Below, piece after piece: positions 1 to 5,520 of a stretch of 10,268 nucleotides of DNA. The stretch spans positions 1-10,268 of the forward strand of contig CAIYIP010000421.1 of NCBI GenBank assembly GCA_903926285.1, written 5' to 3'. The notes beneath the pieces were generated by a model that was not told the origin of the DNA, searched no databases, and worked only from the letters and a program-made list of their open reading frames with translations. Both the position numbers and the translations under genes were made by a program. The stretch's first letter is position 1. Each line of letters opens with the position of its first letter. The stretch is from an uncultured Gammaproteobacteria bacterium. Lineage in GTDB: Bacteria; Pseudomonadota; Gammaproteobacteria; Pseudomonadales; Pseudohongiellaceae.

Positions 1-543
1 AGCCCTTTTACCGGCAGGGCAAATTTTCAGCAACTCATTGGCAGCATTTAATGCCTGCGCCCAATCCCTCACCATCTGATATGCCGTTATTGCCAAGCTT
101 AACGCTTCTGCTTTAATAGGGGGGGAGGCATTCTGTAATTCAGCTAATAAATTTTCAGCACGATCATAAAGTCCTGCCGCTATATAACTCCGTACCAGAT
201 TCAGCTTTATTGCCCCTTCTTCACGCGGGGTAAACTCCTTTGTTGTCATGAGCAATTGGCAATGCGAGATAGCACGATCAACTTCGCCTCTTCGGCGAAG
301 CAAGGTACATAACGCAAGATGGGTTTCCAGAGTGCCTGAATTTATCGCCAGGGCACCGATAAAAATATCAATAGCATCATCTGGCTCGTCATTTAATAAA
401 TAATTCAAGCCTGTGAAATATTCCTGTTCGCGCCTGCGTTTTAAGCCGGGGAATTTCCGGAATCTGCTGCGATACCCTACTAACCATGCGGCACATACTG
501 CCAGCAGAATTAGAAGTATCAATATTGGGGAGGGGATTTGCAT
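1..543 (-). CDS. lapB: LapB (YciM), lipopolysaccharide assembly regulator, N-terminal part
   Basis: This is the first 181 codons of a TPR protein that runs off the left edge; the family is usually about 390 residues. LapB is an inner-membrane protein facing the cytoplasm. In Escherichia coli it works with FtsH to control turnover of LpxC, the committed enzyme of lipid A synthesis. Visible here are an N-terminal membrane anchor (about residues 5-23, rich in Ile/Leu/Val) followed by basic residues, then helical TPR-like repeats including GLNYLLN, TLETHLAL, RRRGEVDRAI and AAGLYDRAENLL, which match the LapB pattern GEVDRAI / AAGLYDRAE. The ATG at 543 is the only plausible start: the frame is open upstream to a TGA at 589-591 but has no other start codon. 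No clear Shine-Dalgarno sequence precedes it, so translation may depend on lapA 35 bases upstream. The C-terminal rubredoxin-like zinc domain would lie outside the window. Confidence 0.9.
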   Translation of the reverse strand, partial: MQIPSPILILLILLAVCAAWLVGYRSRFRKFPGLKRRREQEYFTGLNYLLNDEPDDAIDIFIGALAINSGTLETHLALCTLLRRRGEVDRAISHCQLLMTTKEFTPREEGAIKLNLVRSYIAAGLYDRAENLLAELQNASPPIKAEALSLAITAYQMVRDWAQALNAANELLKICPAGKRA

Positions 544-578
544 TATTACATTCGGAAGTGCGGGTTTTTGGAGTCCTA

Positions 579-890
579 TTATTTCACTTCAGAAACATTG
601 TAATTTTGCTTCTGCATCTTCAATTTATTTTCGGTAAAGCGTAATTTTTGCTGCAATTGCTTTATTTGCGTACGGGATGCCCGAGTCTGCCACAACCTCA
701 GTCCAAGCAATAACCCTACTAGACCACCACTAATAAACGCAGTAATGACCCAAAGACTCAATGGTTTTGCAGTAAATTCAGTTCCCAGCCATAAACCAAC
801 CGGGGTTTGATTGTGGCTAGAAAATATCAAACCGACCAATAGCGCAAAGATAAAGAGCAGCAACATCAAAAATCTTGAAACACTCTTCAT
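579..890 (-). CDS. lapA: LapA (YciS), small inner-membrane LPS assembly protein, DUF1049
   Basis: This is a 103-residue membrane protein of the LapA/YciS family, the usual partner encoded directly before lapB and thought to act with it in balancing lipopolysaccharide synthesis. Two hydrophobic segments are visible, about residues 5-25 (start MKSVSRFLMLLLFIFALLVG) and 46-66 (ITAFISGGLVGLLLGL). Between them is a short loop with the family-like NQTPVGLWLG stretch. After the second segment comes a charged, glutamine-rich tail (residues 70-100) likely to form a cytoplasmic coiled coil. The length is typical for the family. The start at 890 has an AAGAG-type ribosome binding sequence about 5 bases upstream. 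It probably forms a two-gene operon with lapB. Its leader contains the 81-bp tandem repeat and a 14-bp palindrome. Confidence 0.9.
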   Translation of the reverse strand: MKSVSRFLMLLLFIFALLVGLIFSSHNQTPVGLWLGTEFTAKPLSLWVITAFISGGLVGLLLGLRLWQTRASRTQIKQLQQKLRFTENKLKMQKQNYNVSEVK

Positions 891-909
891 GCTTGCTCTT
901 TAGGAGAAT

Positions 910-923
910 TTATTTATAAATAA
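910..923. repeat. Perfect 14-bp AT palindrome before lapA
   Basis: TTATTTATAAATAA reads the same on both strands and lies 20-33 bases upstream of the lapA start codon. It could be an operator, a -10-like AT-rich element, or a weak RNA hairpin in the lapA leader. No regulator can be named from the sequence. Confidence 0.5.
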
Positions 924-931
924 GAGTTGCC
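922..931 (+). repeat. Left flanking direct repeat of the tandem array
   Basis: AAGAGTTGCC here and AAGAGTTACC at 1022-1031 match at 9 of 10 positions and start exactly 100 bases apart, one on each side of the 9-bp array. They may mark the edges of a duplicated or inserted segment. Confidence 0.45.
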
Positions 932-941
932 CAGCAAGGAC

Positions 942-1022
942 AAAACAACAAAAACAACAAAAACAACAAAAACAACAAAAACAACAAAAACAACAAAAAC
1001 AACAAAAACAACAAAAACAACA
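942..1022. repeat. Nine perfect tandem copies of a 9-bp unit (minisatellite) in the lapA leader region
   Basis: The + strand unit is AAAACAACA, repeated nine times without a mismatch (81 bp). Read in the direction of lapA transcription, it is TGTTGTTTT. It lies in the non-coding gap between ihfB and lapA, 52 bases upstream of lapA. All six frames through the array are free of stops, but no start codon or plausible gene runs through it. Perfect short arrays like this change length by polymerase slippage, so copy number probably varies between strains. If transcribed with lapA it gives a U/G-rich, unstructured leader. A + strand transcript would be an A-rich run of A-R-N triplets. Confidence 0.95.
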
Positions 1023-1031
1023 AGAGTTACC
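1022..1031 (+). repeat. Right flanking direct repeat of the tandem array
   Basis: AAGAGTTACC is the partner of AAGAGTTGCC at 922-931, with one mismatch, directly adjoining the end of the 9-bp array. Confidence 0.45.
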
Positions 1032-1050
1032 AAATATCGGATAGATTTTT

Positions 1051-1068
1051 AAGATCAATCAAGATCAA
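1051..1068 (+). repeat. Two AAGATCAA octamers 10 bp apart, sharing a 13-mer with the gyrA leader
   Basis: AAGATCAA occurs at 1051-1058 and 1061-1068. The span 1051-1063 (AAGATCAATCAAG) is identical to the minus-strand sequence at 10129-10141 before gyrA. It lies in the ihfB-lapA gap, about 160 bases from the lapA start. A regulator site is possible but unproven. One further AAGATCAA occurs inside gyrA (7360-7367), so the octamer alone is not restricted to intergenic DNA. Confidence 0.4.
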
Positions 1069-1107
1069 CAATCTTACTCGCCTATTTGTTCATCCAGCCT
1101 AATCAGC

Positions 1108-1398
1108 TTATTCGGCAATACTATCATTGACGCGATCGCGCAGTTCTTTGCCAGGCTTGAAATGAGGAACATACTTTCCACTCAGGACCACTGGCTCACC
1201 TGTTTTAGGATTACGGCCAGTACGTGGTTGGCGATAATGGAGTGAAAAGCTGCCAAAACCACGAATTTCAATGCGCCCACCATCAGATAGAACATCAGCC
1301 ATATAAGTAATAATGGCTTTTACTGCCAGTTCAATATCTTTGGCAGATAGTTGTGTCTGTTTTGCTGCTATTTGCTCAATGAGTTCAGATTTGGTCAT
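1108..1398 (-). CDS. ihfB: Integration host factor subunit beta
   Basis: IHF beta pairs with IHF alpha to bind and sharply bend DNA at WATCAANNNNTTR sites. It acts in nucleoid structure, transcription activation, replication and recombination. The 96-residue protein shows the full HU/IHF fold signature: MTKSELIEQIA at the start, GGRIEIRGFGSF (residues 40-51, with Glu44 and Arg46 in the positions used for specific DNA contact), and GRNPKTGEPV (61-70) on the beta arm with the DNA-intercalating proline. The YRQPRTGRNP stretch and RIEIRGFGSF favour the beta subunit over alpha or HU. The length is near the usual 94. A good AAGGA ribosome binding site (1407-1411) sits 8 bases before the ATG. It follows rpsA, as in many gammaproteobacteria, with an intrinsic terminator between them. 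A candidate IHF site lies before gyrA in this same window. Confidence 0.97.
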   Translation of the reverse strand: MTKSELIEQIAAKQTQLSAKDIELAVKAIITYMADVLSDGGRIEIRGFGSFSLHYRQPRTGRNPKTGEPVVLSGKYVPHFKPGKELRDRVNDSIAE

Positions 1399-1442
1399 AG
1401 TTTTAGTCCTTCATCACTCAACTTATTCAGCTTGAATCGTTG

Positions 1443-1477
1443 GTAAAAATGCCTTCCGGCTTGCGACAGAAGGCATT
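1443..1477 (-). terminator. Intrinsic terminator after rpsA
   Basis: On the minus strand, the arms AATGCCTTC (1477-1469) and GAAGGCATT (1456-1448) form a perfect 9-bp stem around a 12-base loop and run into five T residues. It begins 22 bases after the rpsA stop codon (1499-1501) and ends about 45 bases before ihfB. It should end or attenuate the rpsA transcript. Readthrough or a separate promoter would then be needed for ihfB; no convincing promoter is visible in 1399-1442. Confidence 0.75.
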
Positions 1478-1498
1478 CAGTTTATGCATCAACAAAGA

Positions 1499-3214
1499 CT
1501 ATTCTTTGTTCATTTTTGCCTTGATCAGATCACCTACAGTTGCTGGTGCAGCAACATTGGCACTCTGCTTGTGTTCCTTGATGGAATCTTTCTCTTCTTC
1601 CATTTCCTTCGCCTTGATGGAAAGTCCCAATATGCGATTTTTACGATCGACATTGGTGATCATCAGATCAAGAACTGCGCCAACTGTAAGGACATTGCGG
1701 GCATCCTCAATACGTTCGCGGCTGATTTCGGAAGCCTTGAGAATTCCTTCAACTCCATCAGTGAGCTCAATAACAGCTTCCTTGGCATCAACTGATTTAA
1801 CGGTACCTTTTACTATGGCGCCTTTCTCGTTCTGGCTAACATAGTTGACAAAAGGATCGCCTGACAGCTGTTTGATACCCAGGGAAATTCTTTCGCGCTC
1901 AGGATCGATGGAAAGAATAACTGTATCCAGTTTGTCGCCTTTGGTGTACTGACGAACTGCCTGCTCACCTGGTTCATCCCAGGAAATATCGGACAGATGT
2001 ACGAGGCCATCAATATCACCTTCAAGACCAATGAAGATGCCGAAGTCAGTGATAGATTTGATGTTGCCGGAAATGCGATCACCTTTCTGGTACTTCTCGG
2101 CGAACACATCCCATGGATTTTGTTGACACTGTTTCAATCCAAGGGAAATACGGCGACGCTCCTGATCGATATCCAGGATCATCACTTCAACTACATCACC
2201 CAGCTGAACAATTTTGGAAGGATGAATATTTTTGTTGGTCCAATCCATTTCAGATACGTGAACCAAACCTTCAACACCTTCTTCAAGCTCTGCAAAACAG
2301 CCATAGTCAGTGAGATTAGTGATAACCGCTTTGACTTTGGTGTTTTCGGGATAACGGCGTTTGATTTCGACCCATGGATCTTCGCCCAACTGTTTGAGAC
2401 CCAGAGAAACACGATTACGCTCGCGATCAAATTTTAGAACTTTGACATCGATCTCTGAACCTACAGTGACAATCTCACTTGGGTGTTTGATACGCTTCCA
2501 GGACATGTCAGTAATGTGCAGCAACCCGTCAATACCGCCAAGGTCAACGAAGGCGCCGTAGTCGGTAAGGTTTTTCACCACACCTTTGACCGCCTGGCCT
2601 TCCTGCAGATTGGACAGCAATTCGTCGCGCTCAACAGTGTTAACTGACTCAAGCACCGCACGACGTGAAACAACAACGTTATTGCGTTTCTGGTCCAGTT
2701 TGATGAGTTTGAATTCGAGTTCTTTACCTTCAAGGTGAGTGGTGTCGCGGATAGGACGCACGTCAACCAGAGAACCTGGCAAGAATGCACGAATGGTGTT
2801 TACATCAACAGTAAATCCGCCTTTCACCTTGCCGTTGATTACACCGATTACAGGCGCATTTTTCGCAAAGGCTTCTTCGAGTACGAGCCAGGTTTCAGCA
2901 CGTTTGGCTTTTTCGCGTGACAGTTTGGTTTCGCCAAAACCGTCTTCAACAGCTTCAAGGCATACCTTTACATTGTCACCAATTTTCAAGGTGAACTCGC
3001 CCGCGTCATTCAAAAATTCTTTTTTATCGATAACACCTTCAGACTTCAAACCCGCATGGACAGTTACCCAGTCGGAATCGATATCAATAATAGTACCGGT
3101 CACAATGGAGCCGGTTTTCATGTCGAGGTCTTTAAGGCTTTGTGCAAACATGTCAGCAAAACTTTCGCTGCCAAATGCACTTGGGGTACTGGATTGGATT
3201 AAATTTTCGCTCAT
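1499..3214 (-). CDS. rpsA: 30S ribosomal protein S1
   Basis: S1 binds the 30S subunit and unstructured mRNA leaders to start translation. The protein has 571 residues, against 557 in E. coli. Six S1 (OB-fold) domains can be placed by alignment from memory at about 35-101, 119-185, 206-274, 291-361, 378-448 and 465-534. Family blocks are very clear: VKGGFTV, RAFLPGSLVDVRP, NLTDYGAFVDLGGIDGLLHI, MDWTNKNIHPSK and SITDFGIFIGL. About 14 extra residues precede the ESFA block where E. coli S1 begins. The start at 3214 is supported by AGGA (3221-3224) with a 6-base spacer. The C-terminus VGDLIKAKM resembles pseudomonad S1 proteins. The 192-base leader contains a strong hairpin, fitting the known autoregulation of rpsA by its own product. 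A terminator follows. Confidence 0.98.
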   Translation of the reverse strand: MSENLIQSSTPSAFGSESFADMFAQSLKDLDMKTGSIVTGTIIDIDSDWVTVHAGLKSEGVIDKKEFLNDAGEFTLKIGDNVKVCLEAVEDGFGETKLSREKAKRAETWLVLEEAFAKNAPVIGVINGKVKGGFTVDVNTIRAFLPGSLVDVRPIRDTTHLEGKELEFKLIKLDQKRNNVVVSRRAVLESVNTVERDELLSNLQEGQAVKGVVKNLTDYGAFVDLGGIDGLLHITDMSWKRIKHPSEIVTVGSEIDVKVLKFDRERNRVSLGLKQLGEDPWVEIKRRYPENTKVKAVITNLTDYGCFAELEEGVEGLVHVSEMDWTNKNIHPSKIVQLGDVVEVMILDIDQERRRISLGLKQCQQNPWDVFAEKYQKGDRISGNIKSITDFGIFIGLEGDIDGLVHLSDISWDEPGEQAVRQYTKGDKLDTVILSIDPERERISLGIKQLSGDPFVNYVSQNEKGAIVKGTVKSVDAKEAVIELTDGVEGILKASEISRERIEDARNVLTVGAVLDLMITNVDRKNRILGLSIKAKEMEEEKDSIKEHKQSANVAAPATVGDLIKAKMNKE

Positions 3215-3221
3215 AATATTT

Positions 3222-3233
3222 CCTGATTACAGG
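3222..3233 (-). promoter_or_regulatory. Small hairpin enclosing the rpsA ribosome binding site
   Basis: On the minus strand CCTG-TAAT-CAGG forms a 4-bp stem with a 4-base loop. Its 3' arm contains the AGG of the AGGA ribosome binding site, which sits 6 bases before the rpsA ATG. On its own the stem is weak, but it may matter when S1 or a ribosome competes for the site. Confidence 0.4.
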
Positions 3234-3302
3234 CACCTCTCCAACAAGTAGAAGGCTTGCAATTTTCCGTAACCCAGCCATCACGGGAGTCTGGTTGATA
3301 TT

Positions 3303-3328
3303 GCTCTCCCAGGGCTGGCTGAGAGAGC
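3303..3328 (-). promoter_or_regulatory. Strong hairpin in the rpsA leader (candidate S1 autoregulatory element)
   Basis: On the minus strand the 5' arm GCTCTCTCAG (3328-3319) pairs with the 3' arm CTGGGAGAGC (3312-3303): ten pairs, one of them G-U, around the six-base loop CCAGCC (3318-3313). It lies between cmk and rpsA, ending 88 bases before the rpsA start, and is not followed by a T run, so it is not an intrinsic terminator. The loop is fully complementary to GGCTGG at 3279-3274, 23 bases past the hairpin. rpsA leaders of gammaproteobacteria are known to be structured and used for autoregulation by S1. That role here is inferred. Confidence 0.55.
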
Positions 3329-3406
3329 GCGCCATTAAATGCCACCGGATCGACTCGCAGTGGTATTTGCAGGAATTCTGTCATTCGACGGCTACCAAAA
3401 AACTGG

Positions 3407-4084
3407 TCAAGCCTTAATCACCGGATGTACCCACTGTAGAAGTTTTGCAAAAACTTCATTCACATTCAGACTGGTCGTATCAACGATGATTGCATCTTTG
3501 GCCGGCACTAAAGGGGCGACTGTCCGACTTGAATCCCTATCGTCGCGCGCCTTTATGTCATGCAAAAGAAGCGTGAGGTTAACATTAACCCCCTTATTTT
3601 TCAACTGCTTATAGCGTCTTTCCGCACGAACTTCAGGACTGGCAGTCAGGAAAAACTTGAAAATGGCATCGGGGAAAACCACAGTTCCCATGTCACGCCC
3701 GTCGGCTACAAGTCCTGGCAGTTGACGAAAATCATGCTGGCGCTGCAACAATGCTGCGCGTAGAGGCGGCTGAGTGGCAATAACAGATGCACGATCCCCA
3801 CTCTGTTCTTTTCGGACAATGGCGGAAATTTCCTCCCCATTCAGAACAATCGAACCCTCGAATTCAGTGGAAAAACTGGCCTGCATCTCCTTGGCATACT
3901 GGCATAATCTGGCGGTTTCCTGGTCTGATATCCCTTGCTGCTGTGCTCCTACTGCCACTATCCGGTAGAGGGCTCCACTATCAAGAATATGCCAGCCTAA
4001 ATGTTGGGCAAGCAAATGGGCTACAGTTCCCTTACCGGTTCCACTGGGGCCATCAATCGTAATTACTGGGGCATCGGCTGGCAT
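3407..4084 (-). CDS. cmk: Cytidylate (CMP/dCMP) kinase
   Basis: Cmk transfers phosphate from ATP to CMP or dCMP to give CDP or dCDP, recycling pyrimidine nucleotides from RNA and lipid turnover in the cytosol. The 225-residue length matches the bacterial family. The P-loop GPSGTGKGT spans residues 12-20, followed by LDSGALYR (34-41). The PGLVADGRDMGTVVF block is at 123-137, containing the DGRDMGT substrate-binding motif. Near the end, IKARDDRDSSRTVAPLVPAKDA is the LID-region and C-terminal signature. The start at MPADAPVITIDG fits the family (E. coli begins MTAIAPVITIDG), though no strong ribosome binding site is visible. It starts 9 bases after the aroA stop, so translational coupling is likely. 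cmk followed by rpsA is a widely conserved order. Confidence 0.97.
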   Translation of the reverse strand: MPADAPVITIDGPSGTGKGTVAHLLAQHLGWHILDSGALYRIVAVGAQQQGISDQETARLCQYAKEMQASFSTEFEGSIVLNGEEISAIVRKEQSGDRASVIATQPPLRAALLQRQHDFRQLPGLVADGRDMGTVVFPDAIFKFFLTASPEVRAERRYKQLKNKGVNVNLTLLLHDIKARDDRDSSRTVAPLVPAKDAIIVDTTSLNVNEVFAKLLQWVHPVIKA

Positions 4085-4093
4085 TTGTCTGAG

Positions 4094-5461
4094 TCAAGGT
4101 TGCTGGCGGGATTCACGCAAGACCATGCCGCCATACCGGATTCTGTCGACAAAACCTGGAAAAGAGGTTGCGACATTGTTGCAATCCAGAATCGTTATTG
4201 GCCCGTTCGCACGCAGCGCCGCAATAGTGAAAGCCATCGCTATACGGTGATCGCCATGGCTGTTTACTACCCCATTGCCAAGCAGAGAATCAACTCCACG
4301 TCCTCGTATGACTATGCCATCTGATTTAACCTGATGCGTCACTCCTAATACGCCAAGACCGTCTGCCATGGCCTGGATACGATCACTTTCCTTGACCCGC
4401 AATTCCTCCGCTCCCGAGAGCACAGTTTCACCGGTAGCACATGCGGCTGCAATGAATAAAACCGGGAATTCATCAATCGCAAGCGGAACCTGATCTTCCG
4501 GTATGTTGATTCCGTGCAAAGGTGCATAACGTACGCGAATATCAGCTACCGGTTCGCCACCCGCTTCATACTCACGTAAAAATTCCAGATTGGCACCCAT
4601 CTGGCGCAGAATATTAATAACCCCAATGCGGGTGGGATTAATACCCACGTGTTTCAGGATCAAGTCGGCACCGGGGCAGATGCTTGCTCCCACCATAAAA
4701 AATGCTGCTGATGAAATATCTGCAGGAACATCAATGTGACAAGCTTTTAATCTGCCGCCACCCTGAATACGAACAACATTACTCTCTGCCTCAAGCGGAT
4801 AGCCAAAACCCTTCAACATACGTTCAGTATGATCACGGCAAGGCGCAGGCTCGGTAATACTGGACGCACCGTTTACATACAACGAAGCCAATATGAGGCA
4901 GGATTTAACCTGCGCACTGGCTACCGGCATTACATAATTAATCGGCTTAAGTTCGGCTGGGGTAATCTCAATTGGTGCTACACCACCTTCCTTAAGCGAG
5001 ATATTGGCACCCATGGTGCGAAGTGGCTCCGCGACTCGTTTCATGGGACGCTTGGAAAGTGAACTGTCTCCGGTCAATGTGCTGCTGAATTTCTGGCCTG
5101 CCAACAGCCCGGCAAGAAGGCGCATCGAAGTTCCCGAGTTTCCCAGATACAAGGGTTTTGATGAAGGCTGCAAACCGGTTATGCCAACACCATTGATCAC
5201 AACCTTGCCATTGGCCGGACCTTCAATTACAACACCCATATCCCTGAATGCCTGCAGGGTTGCAAGACTGTCTTCTCCTTCCAGAAAACCCTCAACGGTG
5301 GTTGTTCCATCTGCAAGGGAGCCCAACATGATGGAGCGATGGGAAATGGACTTGTCTCCAGGAACCCGGATGCTACCTTGCAGGCTACCGCCAGCCTGAA
5401 CAATATAGACCAGGTCGTGAAGTTCCTTGCCTGAGATAATAGGTTGCATACTGAGTCTCAT
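4094..5461 (-). CDS. aroA: 3-phosphoshikimate 1-carboxyvinyltransferase (EPSP synthase)
   Basis: AroA joins shikimate-3-phosphate and phosphoenolpyruvate to give EPSP, the sixth step of the shikimate pathway. The 455-residue protein has PGDKSISHR (34-42, with the catalytic-site lysine), NSGTSMR (108-114), SKRPM (136-140), SAQVKS (182-187), RDHTER (209-214), the acidic DEFP motif and EELRVKESDR. These blocks are of the kind also found in class II EPSP synthases such as CP4, and strongly resemble the AroA half of the TyrA-AroA fusion of pseudomonads. The phosphoenolpyruvate-site glycine is present (NSGT), where CP4 has alanine. Start choice is uncertain: ATG at 5461 lacks a visible ribosome binding site, and an in-frame ATG at 5449 (Met5) has a weak GAG upstream. 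A 7-bp hairpin lies just upstream of both. The product feeds chorismate to PheA and TyrA encoded alongside. Confidence 0.97.
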   Translation of the reverse strand: MRLSMQPIISGKELHDLVYIVQAGGSLQGSIRVPGDKSISHRSIMLGSLADGTTTVEGFLEGEDSLATLQAFRDMGVVIEGPANGKVVINGVGITGLQPSSKPLYLGNSGTSMRLLAGLLAGQKFSSTLTGDSSLSKRPMKRVAEPLRTMGANISLKEGGVAPIEITPAELKPINYVMPVASAQVKSCLILASLYVNGASSITEPAPCRDHTERMLKGFGYPLEAESNVVRIQGGGRLKACHIDVPADISSAAFFMVGASICPGADLILKHVGINPTRIGVINILRQMGANLEFLREYEAGGEPVADIRVRYAPLHGINIPEDQVPLAIDEFPVLFIAAACATGETVLSGAEELRVKESDRIQAMADGLGVLGVTHQVKSDGIVIRGRGVDSLLGNGVVNSHGDHRIAMAFTIAALRANGPITILDCNNVATSFPGFVDRIRYGGMVLRESRQQP

Positions 5462-5471
5462 TGCCGAATGT

Positions 5472-5490
5472 AGAACAGACGCCCTGTTCT
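5472..5490 (-). promoter_or_regulatory. Hairpin in the tyrA-aroA gap
   Basis: AGAACAG and CTGTTCT form a perfect 7-bp inverted repeat around a 5-base loop. It ends 10 bases before the annotated aroA ATG, where a ribosome binding site would be expected. No T run follows, so it is not a terminator. It may tune aroA translation or protect processed mRNA. The spacing does not fit a LexA box. Confidence 0.5.
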
Positions 5491-5520
5491 GGAATTAATA
5501 TTAAGTATTCTGATGGGTGA

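Noticed and set aside
942..1022. CRISPR array or coding repeat
   Set aside because: There are no spacers between the 9-bp units, so it is not CRISPR. Although all frames are open through the array, no frame joins it to a start codon and a plausible protein.
1024..1080. Terminator after ihfB from AAGAT/ATCTT
   Set aside because: The stem is only 5 bp, AT-rich, and not followed directly by a T run; too weak to call.
3303..3328. Intrinsic terminator after cmk
   Set aside because: The stem is strong, but no T run follows on the minus strand; the next bases are AATATC. A leader element is more likely.
3339..3614. + strand open frames opposite cmk, aroA, rpsA and gyrA (for example 3339-3614, 4001-4324, 2739-3251, 9226-9666)
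   Set aside because: They lie antisense to well-conserved genes, and their products show no recognisable domain. They are mirror frames of real coding sequence.
5472..5490. LexA-type SOS box from the GAACAG/CTGTTC palindrome
   Set aside because: Half-sites and spacing do not fit the gammaproteobacterial CTGT-N8-ACAG box; here ACAG precedes CTGT with a 5-base gap.
5491..5520. Promoter for aroA in the tyrA-aroA gap (TTAATATTAA)
   Set aside because: There is an AT-rich -10-like palindrome, but no -35 element at acceptable spacing.
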